Below, piece by piece: positions 26,401 to 36,745 of a stretch of DNA of 64,000 nucleotides; the stretch's first letter is position 1; each line of letters opens with the position of its first letter. Origin of the DNA: Apus apus (Eukaryota > Chordata > Aves > Apodiformes > Apodidae). The position numbers were made by a program, and so were the translations under genes. The notes below the pieces were generated by a model that made no database searches, was not told the DNA's origin, and saw only the letters and a program-made list of their open reading frames with translations. The DNA lies in contig NC_067289.1 of NCBI RefSeq assembly GCF_020740795.1, positions 26,716,108 through 26,780,107 of the forward strand, read 5' to 3'.

Positions 26401-28525
26401 TCCTTTGAGAAGAAAATAATGGAGTTTCTCATGGGCTGTGGGGAAGCACCTGTGAGTGAGTAAACAATTATCTTACCTCTTCAAGTGCAAATAGTGTGGT
26501 TCTTGTATAAAAGATTCAAAACCTGATTTGGGTTTTGTTTACACTAGTGTAAACTCTGCCTTCTGAGGGGGCTGGAGTTTGGGCCCTCTCACTTGGCTGC
26601 TGCTCACCAGTTTCTCAACTGGTATGTAAACTCAACATGCCCACAATGCATTCCAAAAACCCACCACTGCTCACTTTACCCAGCAGTAAAATGTGGATAT
26701 ATGAAGTAAACAGGCATGAGAAGTAAACAAGCTCAAGATTTTTGTAACCTATATGATTATATAGGAGAGTGATCTGATCTGCTGTCTGTGGGGGGCAGGT
26801 TCAGTAGTAACTGCAGACTGCAATGGTCGTGCAGTGCTCTGTGTGCTTGATAATGTGTAGAATTTATTTTAAATATAAGTTCTTGATTATGTGAAATTTT
26901 CAGGTCAAGTGTTTAGAAAACAATTATACACATTATAAATAGATTTAAAATTACTTCTCAGTGGCCATATGTATGGTGTGGCTGGGAAGGGAGAGTGCTG
27001 GGTGGTGGTTTGGAGGGGGAGTGTTTTGGTTTTTTGAGCATAACACAATAAAGGGAGTTTTCAGTTGAGCAGCCATCTCATTCTGCAGAGGAAACTTGCA
27101 GGATGATGTTTATGCTGGTGTTAGTCATCAGAGGTGAAGTGCACAATAATGGTAGGCCTGTGTTTCTACAATTGGAGGATATTTTTCATGATGAAGGAAG
27201 TCTCCAAGGTCAACAGCTACAATACCCGGAGAAGTTACATCACAAAACCAGTTTTGCACAACGCTGCTCTCTTTGTTTTTTCTTCCCCCCTTTTTCTTTT
27301 TGCACATGGTCTCTCTCTCTGTCAGCTTAAGTGTTGTTCTCATCACTTGCAAGAATACCACGGATTTGATTTGGACTTCTGTTTGAATTGTTTTGCTGTT
27401 ATTTGGCTGTTAAAAAAAATAGCAAACCCCAAACCAAAAGATTGGAATGTGTATTTTTCCCCTAAATAATTGAAGGAGGCTTACTACAGTGTTCTAACAT
27501 CCTGTACATTCCCAATCTTACTTTGTCTAGCTGCTGTTTTTGCAGTGAGAATTGCATTGTGTTAATGATGATGGCACCAGCAGCACCTCCTGAATCTGGT
27601 CTGGGCCAGCACGTTTCATAGTTACCTTCTATCACCTGATAGTGGTGGGCATGGCAGCTCACACCTCTGTGTTGAGCTGAGTGCATGCAGAGAAGGGAGT
27701 TTTTGACTTATTTTAGCAAAATTTGCATGAGGGGAAAAAAGAGAAGGCTAGATGTTAATTTTTCCAGGTCAGTCTGTATCTCAATTTACTATGCAAATTA
27801 ATGTTACTGGTACATGTAAAACAGTTTGGAAACACCTCATTTCTGCTTAGCATTTTTCTTTATTGTGTTTTTAATGAAATTTCAGTGCAAGAACTGTATT
27901 TTGTAATACTCTTTTTAAAATAGGATTTTCACCAATGTTTGCTTGATTTAGCTTTAACAAATAGCTGTTAAACTCAGTTCAGCTTGTCCTATAGTGTCAA
28001 GAACAAGGACACTCCTTAGAAGCATAGCTGGCTCAATTTTATTTGTTTTGCAACCTCTTGATGAGGAGGCTCTTATTCCATCAACAGGACAGCATACTGA
28101 GAGGTTGCTCTACATACTCCTCATTACTGTAGACCTTATTGTATTTATACCCAAAACTCTGACTCAATACTACTGAATTCAACAGAGTCTTTCCCTGGCT
28201 TCATGTTGCTCTGAATCAGTCTATAAACCTAGAAGTCAGAGCTGCTTCTAACAAAGAAAACAAAGTATTTTTCCTGCAGTTCCTAACAGAACTTGTGTTG
28301 TGTTGTCCATGTCTCATCGTGTTCACTGGTAATTGTTCCAAGCAGTATATATTAATTAGAGTGAAATTACCTAGTATTCAGTATTTCCTTGATTGCATTT
28401 GGTTTGTCAACAATGATGGCATTTGGAAAGAGTGGTGGTGTTCTGCCATCCCTGTTTCCTCACTCTACAATTGGAACTGGTAGTTATGAAGAGGTGTGAA
28501 TGTCATCCAGGGAGCTGGGTAACAC

Positions 28526-28532
28526 TATTTAA
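28526..28532 (+). promoter_or_regulatory. candidate TATA-like element of TM4SF1
   Basis: A TATTTAA motif lies about 100 bp before the ATG, which would put the start near 28555 and give a leader of about 75 nt. An alternative is a leader spliced in at CTTTTAG|GTG (about 28555), which would mean an upstream noncoding exon. The sequence alone does not decide. Confidence 0.3.
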
Positions 28533-28628
28533 GGAGGGGAGAATAAAGGCTGGTCTTCTTTTAGGTGTGGACAGGTATGAGAGAGGTCAGGTTGGAGGAG
28601 TGAGAGGAGGATTTACAAAGCTGAGGAC

Positions 28629-28805
28629 ATGTGTTTTGGAAGGAGTGCTCGATGTGTTGGTTATCAGTTGCTCTTCCTTGCCTTGCTCAGCATCGTGGCC
28701 AACATTTTACTGTATTTCCCCAATGGTGAAACAAGATACGCTTCCCAGCATCGCCTCGGCAGATACGTGGAGTGCCTCCATGGCATTCTAGGTGCAGGCT
28801 TTTTG
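28629..28805 (+). CDS. TM4SF1: TM4SF1 coding exon 1
   Basis: This exon is 59 codons, ATG to donor TTTTTG|GTGAGT, phase 0. It covers the N-terminus, TM1, the first outer loop ([10 protein letters not shown]) and the start of TM2. Residues 47-50 read VECL, where paralogues here have VWWF or VWYF. Confidence 0.95.
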
Positions 28806-31800
28806 GTGAGTAAGGACCTACTTGCTTCTTTCAGACTTGCTTTGGAGATACTTGGTATTACTGTTTCTTTATCGGTTATATGAATTAATTGTTCAAATAT
28901 CTCATCAGCAGGAATCTCTGGAGTTATATCAAAAGAAGTTAGCTACATTACCCCATAGGTATTATTGGTTACTATCAATTATTTTATCTGAACTTTGTAT
29001 CAGTTTAGATCTGAGAAAATCATGGGGTCTAGGTTGCAGAATCCAAATGTAAAACTGGAACAAGGCTCTCAGTGGTTTATGGTTTGTGTAAGAGGTTAAA
29101 TAATACATTTTTGTTATATTATTGACCCCTTCTCCTTTTAGCTGTCCCTAGATAACTAGCATTTAGCTACAATTCCTTAATTTCTATTCTCTGAGATGCT
29201 GGCAGTTAGTTCTTTGCCTTAGCTCTTTATTCAGGGGCATGGAGTGGCAGTCATCAAAGCTTTGCATTCGAGTAAAAGCAAAGGATGAAGAATTGTGTTC
29301 ATTATAGGATATTGTTAATCTGAAGTTATTCATTTCTACCTTTTCAATTTTGTGCACACATTGTAGGATGCCTTTTTCATTTGCTTTTTAAAGTCCTCAT
29401 AGAAACAGGCTACAGATCTCAAGGTGTCTGCAAACCACAGGTTGAAAAGGATGGCATGATGAGGCCTTCCATCTTGTGGGAGGTGCTTCCAGCTCTGTTA
29501 CAGCCCATGGGAACCTGGGCTGGGATTTGCAAAGTCTAGGCTTTATAAACAGAATAATACAAGTGAAATCAATGGAACTGCTCCTGAACCTCTTCTGGAC
29601 CTGCAGCATTAGGACTCAGCAATAGGTTTGAGTAAGGGCTGGCAAGTATATGGGTGTTCAAGTGGATAGTTTTTATTTTATTATCTTGTTCAGTAAATCT
29701 GTGCAGTTTGCTGTGACACTTCACTCTTTCTTTATGGTTTTCTGACCTACTTCTGTGTGTAGAGTCTTTATAAGTGCTAACTATTATTAAGTCTTATTAA
29801 TGCTGCTGGGGAGGATACTCTGTTTAATCAACTAAGCTCCTTCTTGGTTTTACGGTAAAAAGATCTGGAGGATGGATGATTTATGTTTCTTACAGATAGC
29901 TCCTGCTTCATTACTTTGCATTACTGTCATTGGAAACTGTTTGTGAAAATGTAGAAAAAGCTAGATGTCTGTAGTGAGATGTTTGTCTGAATTGGGCAAA
30001 ACAGTCCTAGTCTTTCTGCTCTGACTAGACAGGCTTGGACATAGGCAGAGATGACTATTCTTCAGCAACTAGTATGTTGGTACAGGTTTAACAAAATAAT
30101 TATGAGAAACTTAACTTGTAGTCCACATTTGGCAGAAAGTGCTTTTTTTACAAAGCATTTTATTTACAGGATACAGAAATTTTTGAAGCTAGATACTGTG
30201 AATTGCAACAATAACAGCAGGCTCTTTCTTGACAGGCTCTTGATGCACTGAAGTGCTGTGTATAGACCAAGCAGAAACAGGAATACACCAGTTCTGGAGT
30301 TGGCAGTACTGGTGTCAGTGGTGAGATGCCTGCTGTGTTAAACAGGAGTAAAGCTGAATCAGCTGTACAGGCTGCCCCCCACTCCCCTGCTAATAAACAA
30401 TGGACATGAATGCAGCATGAGGACTGTGTTTTATCTGCCCTGTGCAACTAAATGGAATGTGTGTTTGTTTTGCTCTGTCCCCAGGTACTGATTCCAGCTG
30501 TGGTGTTCATCAGGCTTCACCACGGGGGCTGCTGTGGCTGCTTTGGCCATGAGGACTGTGGGAAGAGCTGTGTGGTAAGTGAGCCCTGGAGCTCCAGCCC
30601 CTGGTCATCCCAAAGACAAGATGATGGCTGTGTAGAAAGTTAATCTCTGTGTTTGCTATGCAGGTGCTGTCCTCAGTTCTGGCAGCCTTTGTTGGGATCC
30701 TTGGTTCTGGCTACTGCATAATCATCTCTGCACTGGCCTTGTCTCATGGACCATATTGCTACACTCAGCTGGAAAGAAACTGGATATATCCTTTCACTGA
30801 ATCCTCTGGAGGGTAAGTGGTCTGTTTGTGAGGATATTGTACCTTCCCCCATGTAGACCTGGGTTTTATTCCAGTACCTTTCAGCAATATCCAGTAACTA
30901 TTATATCAAGATCCATTCATAAGTTTACACTTCTCATGCACTAAGAACTAAAGAGATGGTGGCAGTTCCCCGCACTGCCACAGCTTAAAACAAAACCAAT
31001 ATAAATCCTCCATCCTACAAAAAGGATTCTGAAATATATATAGGTAACAATACATGTATACCACATACTGTTTATGTCTTTGAACTATGGATAGTGGTAG
31101 TTATGAAATTTGTCTTACCATTTGTGTAAGAATCTGGTTTGTGAGGCTTGCTTCTGAAGTTGCTTTGTGTCAGTGTAAACTGGCATAATGCCTTCCTTAG
31201 TGACAATGGCATAGAGTCATGGTGATGGAAACTAGGGAAGGTTCATAAGAGTCTTTGTTCACTGCAGGGTGGGGAGGGCCAGAAGCTCTTAATTATCCCT
31301 AATTAGATCTCTCCAGCAAACCCAGCCTATGTGGCTGGTTTGTATGCTATTCCCCATTCATCCTCAGAAATCCTGTAGGTTGGAAGAGGATTTGGTTTGG
31401 GTCCTGGCATGCTTTTACTGTGTCTGGGGCTGCTATCTTTAGAATAAAGGCCCAGTCCTGAAAAGGTCTGGGGTTGTTCTGAGAAATAGCTTTGCTCTTT
31501 CAGCTTTCTTGAACTTTTTTCTCACTTCAATTAGTAATAGAAGATTCTTCCTATATAGCTTGGACTTTTTAAAAAATAAATTAAGACTTAACAAAAATAT
31601 ATTGTTGATAGTTCAACATGTTCTTAAACAGAGCAAACTTTGCATGGAATAAACCACGGCATTTTGTTTTCCCACTTGGAGTGATCATCCTCAATGCAGT
31701 TACAGACTAAACCTAATTTGGTTGTTAGCACATGGTAAGCATCCCACTCTGTCACAATGTTAATATGCTTTTAATTGGTATGTACAGGTACTTGTTTGAG

Positions 31801-32935
31801 TATAACAAGTGGTCTGCGTGTCAAGAACCTCACAACATTGTGCAGTGGAATGTCACCCTCTTCTCCATCCTCCTTGTCTTGGGAGGAATAGAGTTCATTC
31901 TGTGCTTCATACAGATAATCAAGGGCATTCTTGGTGGACTGTGTGGGTTGTGCTGCAGTCACGAGGAGGTAAGCTATCTGTAGTTATAACCATGCTTCTC
32001 AGATGGACATGGAACACTGTTGTTACTGGTGCTGCTCTGTAGTCTTACTCAGCAGCTGTTTTTTAGGCATTCTTAAGCAACAATTCAGTGTACAGCTTTT
32101 CTTATGGCCCTGTTGTGTTTGGGGTTTTCATGTAGCATTTGACCACATTTTCTCAGCTGGTTGATCAGCTGTCACAGTGAAGTTAGTCTGCATAGGAGCC
32201 AGAAGGCTCCTTTTCCCCTCGTGGCACGTGTGGTGATCAGCACTATTATGAGTGATAGGACTGAAATACAAATCTCTGGTGGTACTGGTGGTCTTTGCCA
32301 TGGCCTAAACTTTTTTGCAGTGTGTTGCAGTTCTGTGTAAGCTGCTTTTTCTAACTATTGCCACGTATTTTGCTCACAACAGCTGATAGACCACTGAGAT
32401 TATGCCATATGGAATGAAAACTGCAGCATCCTGGCCTTGTTTAGGAAATGTAGGGTAAGAGAAGGAATTAAGTTGCACATAGCTAGCAAAACCTGCAGGC
32501 AGATCTGAAGGGTTTTTTGAAGGTAGGGTTTTTTGCATGAGGAAGGGGAATTCCCTCCAAGTTTCTGAATTTCCTCCGAATTTCTCTAGTCTTACTAAAC
32601 AGTATGGACATGTTGTTTAATCAGTATCATAGTAGTAATATTGGAATTGCAGTGGCTTAATATAAACCAGATGTAATTTATATCATACACATATTATGGC
32701 TAAGAAATGCTTCACACTTTTAATTGACGTGGTGGAACATTTAGGCTCATCCAAACCCAATACTGTCCTCTCACTCCTGTCTTCCATGCTGTAACTGCAG
32801 GATAAAAGAGCCATGCTGTGGTTGTCTAAATGTGGTCAGGTTAATATTAGCTTTTATAGTTGGATACAATATTATCATTCTTCCCTGTAATGTGTTTCTT
32901 TCTTTTTGTTCCCCCCACAGACGTACGTTTGCTAG
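28629..32935 (+). CDS. TM4SF1: TM4SF1, transmembrane 4 L6 family member 1 (complete, 5 coding exons)
   Basis: Exons are 28629-28805, 30485-30574, 30664-30812, 31788-31968 and 32921-32935. They total 612 nt, giving 203 aa and a stop (human has 202 as I recall). The protein starts MCFGRSARC, has the first-loop motif [15 protein letters not shown], the cytoplasmic [12 protein letters not shown] loop, TM3 [15 protein letters not shown] and TM4 with [19 protein letters not shown], and ends SHEETYVC. TM segments are at about residues 9-30, 52-72, 92-114 and 161-185. A sequon NVT (160-162) in the second outer loop sits where human has NVS. The L6 family acts in plasma-membrane and endosomal microdomains with integrins, in endothelial and epithelial cells (family knowledge). 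Oddities: Cys6 is Ser, and the usual aromatic VWFF before TM2 is VECL. Confidence 0.96.
30485..30574 (+). CDS. TM4SF1: TM4SF1 coding exon 2
   Basis: This exon is 30 codons between CCCCAG|GTACTG and GTG|GTAAGT, phase 0 on both sides. It encodes the end of TM2 (VLIPAVVFI) and the cysteine-rich cytoplasmic loop. The following intron is only 89 bp. Confidence 0.95.
30664..30812 (+). CDS. TM4SF1: TM4SF1 coding exon 3
   Basis: This exon is 149 nt between ATGCAG|GTGCTG and GGAGG|GTAAGT, ending in phase 2. It encodes TM3 and the first half of the second outer loop ([14 protein letters not shown], then YPFTESSG). Confidence 0.95.
31788..31968 (+). CDS. TM4SF1: TM4SF1 coding exon 4
   Basis: This exon is 181 nt between TGTACAG|GTACTT and GAGGAG|GTAAGC, ending in phase 0. 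It encodes the rest of the second outer loop with the [11 protein letters not shown] motif, then TM4 and the Cys-rich tail start (CGLCCSHEE). Confidence 0.95.
32921..32935 (+). CDS. TM4SF1: TM4SF1 coding exon 5 (last four codons and stop)
   Basis: After a strong polypyrimidine acceptor (CCCCCCACAG|ACG) the exon encodes Thr-Tyr-Val-Cys and TAG. The terminal residues resemble the YDC end of human TM4SF1. Confidence 0.9.
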   Translation, partial: TYVC

Positions 32936-33315
32936 AAACCTGACAATGGATTGACGTCAGTGCATGTGTAGGGTATTGAGTATTTTGTGGGTTTTTTTAC
33001 ATTCCATGTATACTAAAATGCACATTGCTTGTTGTCAAACTGTGCTGTTACTGTCAATGTAACTCACTTGGGGCCAGCCTTTGTTGTTGGAGTCACATAA
33101 GGGTTTTCCACTCACCTACCAATATATCTGAAGGCAAAATGTATCCTGAATTTCTTTGGTTCATTTCATCTTAGTAGAGGCAACTGCCTCAACACTTGTG
33201 ACGAAAGATGCTTCCCGCCCACCTTTCTACTGACATTCACCTCCCCTTTCTACTGACATAACGGGTCTGTACTTTATGCTGCTTTCCCAATAAAGTTGCA
33301 TTTTCATTCTGATAT
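32936..33315 (+). other. TM4SF1 3' untranslated region
   Basis: This is about 380 nt from the TAG to a likely cleavage site 15-25 nt after the AATAAA at 33289. Its end is inferred. Confidence 0.7.
33289..33294 (+). terminator. TM4SF1 poly(A) signal AATAAA
   Basis: A canonical hexamer in CCCAATAAAGTTGC, 354 nt after the stop codon, is followed by a T-rich stretch. It is the first AATAAA downstream of the coding end. Confidence 0.8.
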
Positions 33316-36300
33316 TGGAATGAACACAGACCAAATCTAGTCTGGCCTAGAATACTCAGATGGAGCAAAAGCAAAGCAGCAGTAAAATGTGGATGATCAA
33401 GGGCAGATACATGCACTTCACCTCTTCAGGATTTTTCTGAACTTCACCTGTATTCCACAAATAAAGATTTGTATTAAGAATGCCCAGCAGGTGACAGTGA
33501 TTCCTTTCCTGCCCATGCTGAAACACTGCTTTCCTGGTCTTAAAGGACAGTGGTGGCATGAGGTGAATCTGAATGATGTGCTGCCAGCAACACTGCTGGC
33601 AAGGTCAGTATGGTGCTGGCAATGGTGTTTTTCAAGTGAAAAACAAAACAGAACATACCATCCATTTCAAAGAAATGAGGCTGGTTACCATTATTGCTCA
33701 GTTTCGGGGTGTAGCAGTTAATGTTGCCTTTGAAAACAGGTGAGTTAGTTTCCGTTTATGGGAGAAAAATAATTTCCCATAGGTGTCAGTGTGTGCTTGG
33801 GACTACTTGTCACCAGGAGGGGAGGGCAGTCTTTAGAGGTAGCCAGAAATTTGAGGTGTACCTTGGACTGTCCTCGCAGCCAAGACTGTGCAGTAAATAT
33901 GCATATCTGAAGAAATGCATTAACTGTGAAAACAAAATTGCACACACAGGTTCACAGCAGCAGCAGAACCTGGATGGGAAGAGTTTGTGTTTACAGTCTC
34001 AGCATGTCTGCTGCTTGCAGTTCTGTTGATTCATACATAAATATAGAAGTATATGGAAATAGGGCAATATCATTTCTGCTTGCTTTGTTTATCCCTCTGT
34101 CACCCTATTATGGGAGGGAGGAGAACATGCCCCAGATTCCTTGCTGCTGTGCAGCATGGTGTTTCTGTATGTGAAAAAGCACAGTCTGAAAAACCTTCTG
34201 CAAGTTTACATTGTGTGGGCTGTAAGGAGGAGGACAAGGGTCTCAGTGGAATAGAGTAGAGTTTTCATGCAACTTACAGATTTTAGCCTTTATGCTTGCA
34301 TCATTGTTACTTGCCTTTCAGGTATACACAGCTAATTAAAGAACTGAATCAATTTTAGGAATTCCAATGGACAGAATAATTAGACTAGAGTTTAGAATTA
34401 AAAGTTTAGCTCCGATCCATGTAGCGCTAATGCACAGCATTACTATTAGTGTTTATGTTGTCATTTAAAAACAGGCAGTTGAATTACTTTGTTTCCTGAT
34501 GTATAAGACAGTGGTTTGGGAGTTCTATCAGTTACATGGTAGAGAAGCAGTTGTTTTGGGTTAAATTAATTTCGGTCAGCAGAGAAGTCACTCACCCAAA
34601 GTAAACACGGCTTTGCGGTAATGGGCTCGGCACCAGCTCGTGTGCACTGACAGCACCAGGAAAGCAGTTCTTGCAACACTTGGCAAGATATTTGAGAAAC
34701 TGGTTGCCAGGTTTGCTTAATACTTCGCATAAAATGTTTGCTTCCTATTCTGGCAGTACAGCATGACAGCAAAAAAAACCCCACACCTTGACTTGGTATT
34801 TGCAGAACTCAGCTTGAATACAGAGTAAATCAAGATGTGGGCTGCTGTACTGCAGAATGATCTCTGTTCCAGGTGTCATTTTCCATGTTTCTTCTAATCA
34901 GAACAGATTACTATGGGAAGAAGCAGCAAATTTGATTATAAACTAAGCTGCTCACTAGTGATTTTGGCCTTTGCTTTTAGAAAAAAGGATTTCATCCTAT
35001 TACATGATGTCTGAGTTTCTTAATAAAAAATCAGCCCTGGGGATGTGATGTGCCTGCCTTTAATTCAGCTGTTTCCTCTGGTCTTTAAGGCACAGTTTGG
35101 ATGGTATGAGTTCTGTCCAGGCCCCTGAGCCTGCAAGGGACATTTTTTTCCCTTGGAGGGAGGCCTGAAAAAGTATCTGTACTGATTAGGGAATACAACA
35201 GGAAACAGTAAAGTCTGAGGACTTAAAAATGAAACCTCCTAGAAAAAGAAGGGAAGAGGGAAACAGAGGAGAGTCAAAGCAGAGAATGGACAGAAAAATG
35301 GTGTAATGGCATGAGTGCCACTGTGACCAGTTCCTTAGGTGATCTCATTTGAAGCAACAGGAAGGAATTAAATACAACGTCCAACCAAACATTGGACCAA
35401 ACAGCTTTATGAGAACATGAGAGGAGCCTGATGTGCATAGAGCTTAAAACAGCTCATGAGGAAACAGAAGGAAAATATGCCATGACATCATTGTTTCTAA
35501 AATCAGCCTTCTTTTGATAGAGACCAAATTAATTTTGTTCTCTGACTAGGACTTTCCTATTGAATACACCCTAAACTCATTTTTTAGTTACTTTTCTGAT
35601 GACTCACAGGGGCTTGGAAAGAAGGCTTGGGTCATACTGTGAGCACACAGGCAGCTCTGGCTCTGTGGTACTGGGATGGATGTTTAGCTGCTTAGGGAAT
35701 GATGACACATGAAAATGGGGAAACTGTCTGGCTTTGGCTTTGCACAGTGCAAAACGGCAGGCGTTTGAAAAAACAGCCAGACCTTTTGTCCTGTACAAGA
35801 AGTCACGTGTACTTAGGTCAGGTCTGTGGCTGTGCATACTCAGCTGTAAGCATAGGATAAAACAACTGGAGAAACAGTAGGATTTAATACATGAAACAGT
35901 TCAGCTGCATACTGCCATGGAAAAGAATAGTTAATTAAAGTGTGATAAGAAGTCTGCCTGGCAGTTTCTGACCAGTGTTCTTTGGGTTTCTGTTCTCTCT
36001 GCAGGGTGGCTGGGAGCAGCAAATGTTGCTTCACCCTTAGGGCCCTGCCTGCCAAGCTCTGGTCTCTGCAGGGAGGTGAAGTGTGGCCTTCTGCACAGAG
36101 TCTGGGTGTGGGTATCTTTTGACAGCCCCTTTCCCTGTTTAAGGAAGAAAAGATACTGAGCTGCAGGAAGGCTGAGCAACCTGCCCGGTGTCCCAGGCTG
36201 TCTGCATCGTAATCCGTGTGCTCAGTAGGAGCGCGTTGCTACGTGGTCACTAGGAAATGAGACTTGGGAAGTTCCTTCCTGAGTATGACTTCTAGACATA

Positions 36301-36568
36301 CTTCATTTGGAAGATCACAAAGGAGGATCTTTTAGAAGGGAAACTGCTACTTAAAGACATGCGCTTAGGAAGGACAATGAGTTTAGACAGCGATATTCAT
36401 CTGTTGTGCTAACTGTTCTGCTCTGATTTCTGGAATCACACCCCAGTCACCAGTTCCTGTCAGCAGTAAATGACTGGATCAAACTGAGGAGGTCCAAAGG
36501 CTTTTCATATTAAAACCTTGTAATCTTGTGTTAGCTCAGAAGAGCAAAGCTTCTATAGTTCTTGAGAG
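33316..36568. other. intergenic DNA between TM4SF1 and TM4SF18
   Basis: About 3.2 kb of unique-looking DNA with no recognised exon, RNA gene or repeat. The right end should hold the TM4SF18 promoter. A TATTAAAA motif at 36509-36516 lies 53 bp before the ATG and could serve as a weak TATA element. Confidence 0.65.
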
Positions 36569-36745
36569 ATGGCTTTACAGACATGTGGAAGCTGTTTGAG
36601 TTGTCTGCTGATACCTCTTGCCCTTTGGAGTATTGTTGTTAACATCCTGTTGTTCTTCCCTAATGGGAAAGCTTCACATGCTGCCAGTTACCAGCTTCCC
36701 AACTACGTGTGGTATTTTGAAGGGATCTGTTTCTCAGGTGTCATG
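36569..36745 (+). CDS. TM4SF18: TM4SF18 coding exon 1
   Basis: This exon is 59 codons, ATG to donor GTCATG|GTAAGT, phase 0, the same length as TM4SF1 exon 1. It encodes the N-terminus, TM1, the first outer loop and the start of TM2. Confidence 0.95.

Larger units (their letters stand above)
18906..28628. other. intergenic DNA upstream of TM4SF1
   Basis: The interval contains two CR1 3' fragments (21325-21443 and 26283-26400) and otherwise unique-looking AT-rich DNA. No exon could be supported. The segment next to TM4SF1 holds its presumed core promoter. Confidence 0.65.
28806..32920 (+). other. TM4SF1 introns
   Basis: Introns lie at 28806-30484, 30575-30663, 30813-31787 and 31969-32920. All have GT..AG ends. 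I see no repeat or nested gene in them. Confidence 0.8.
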
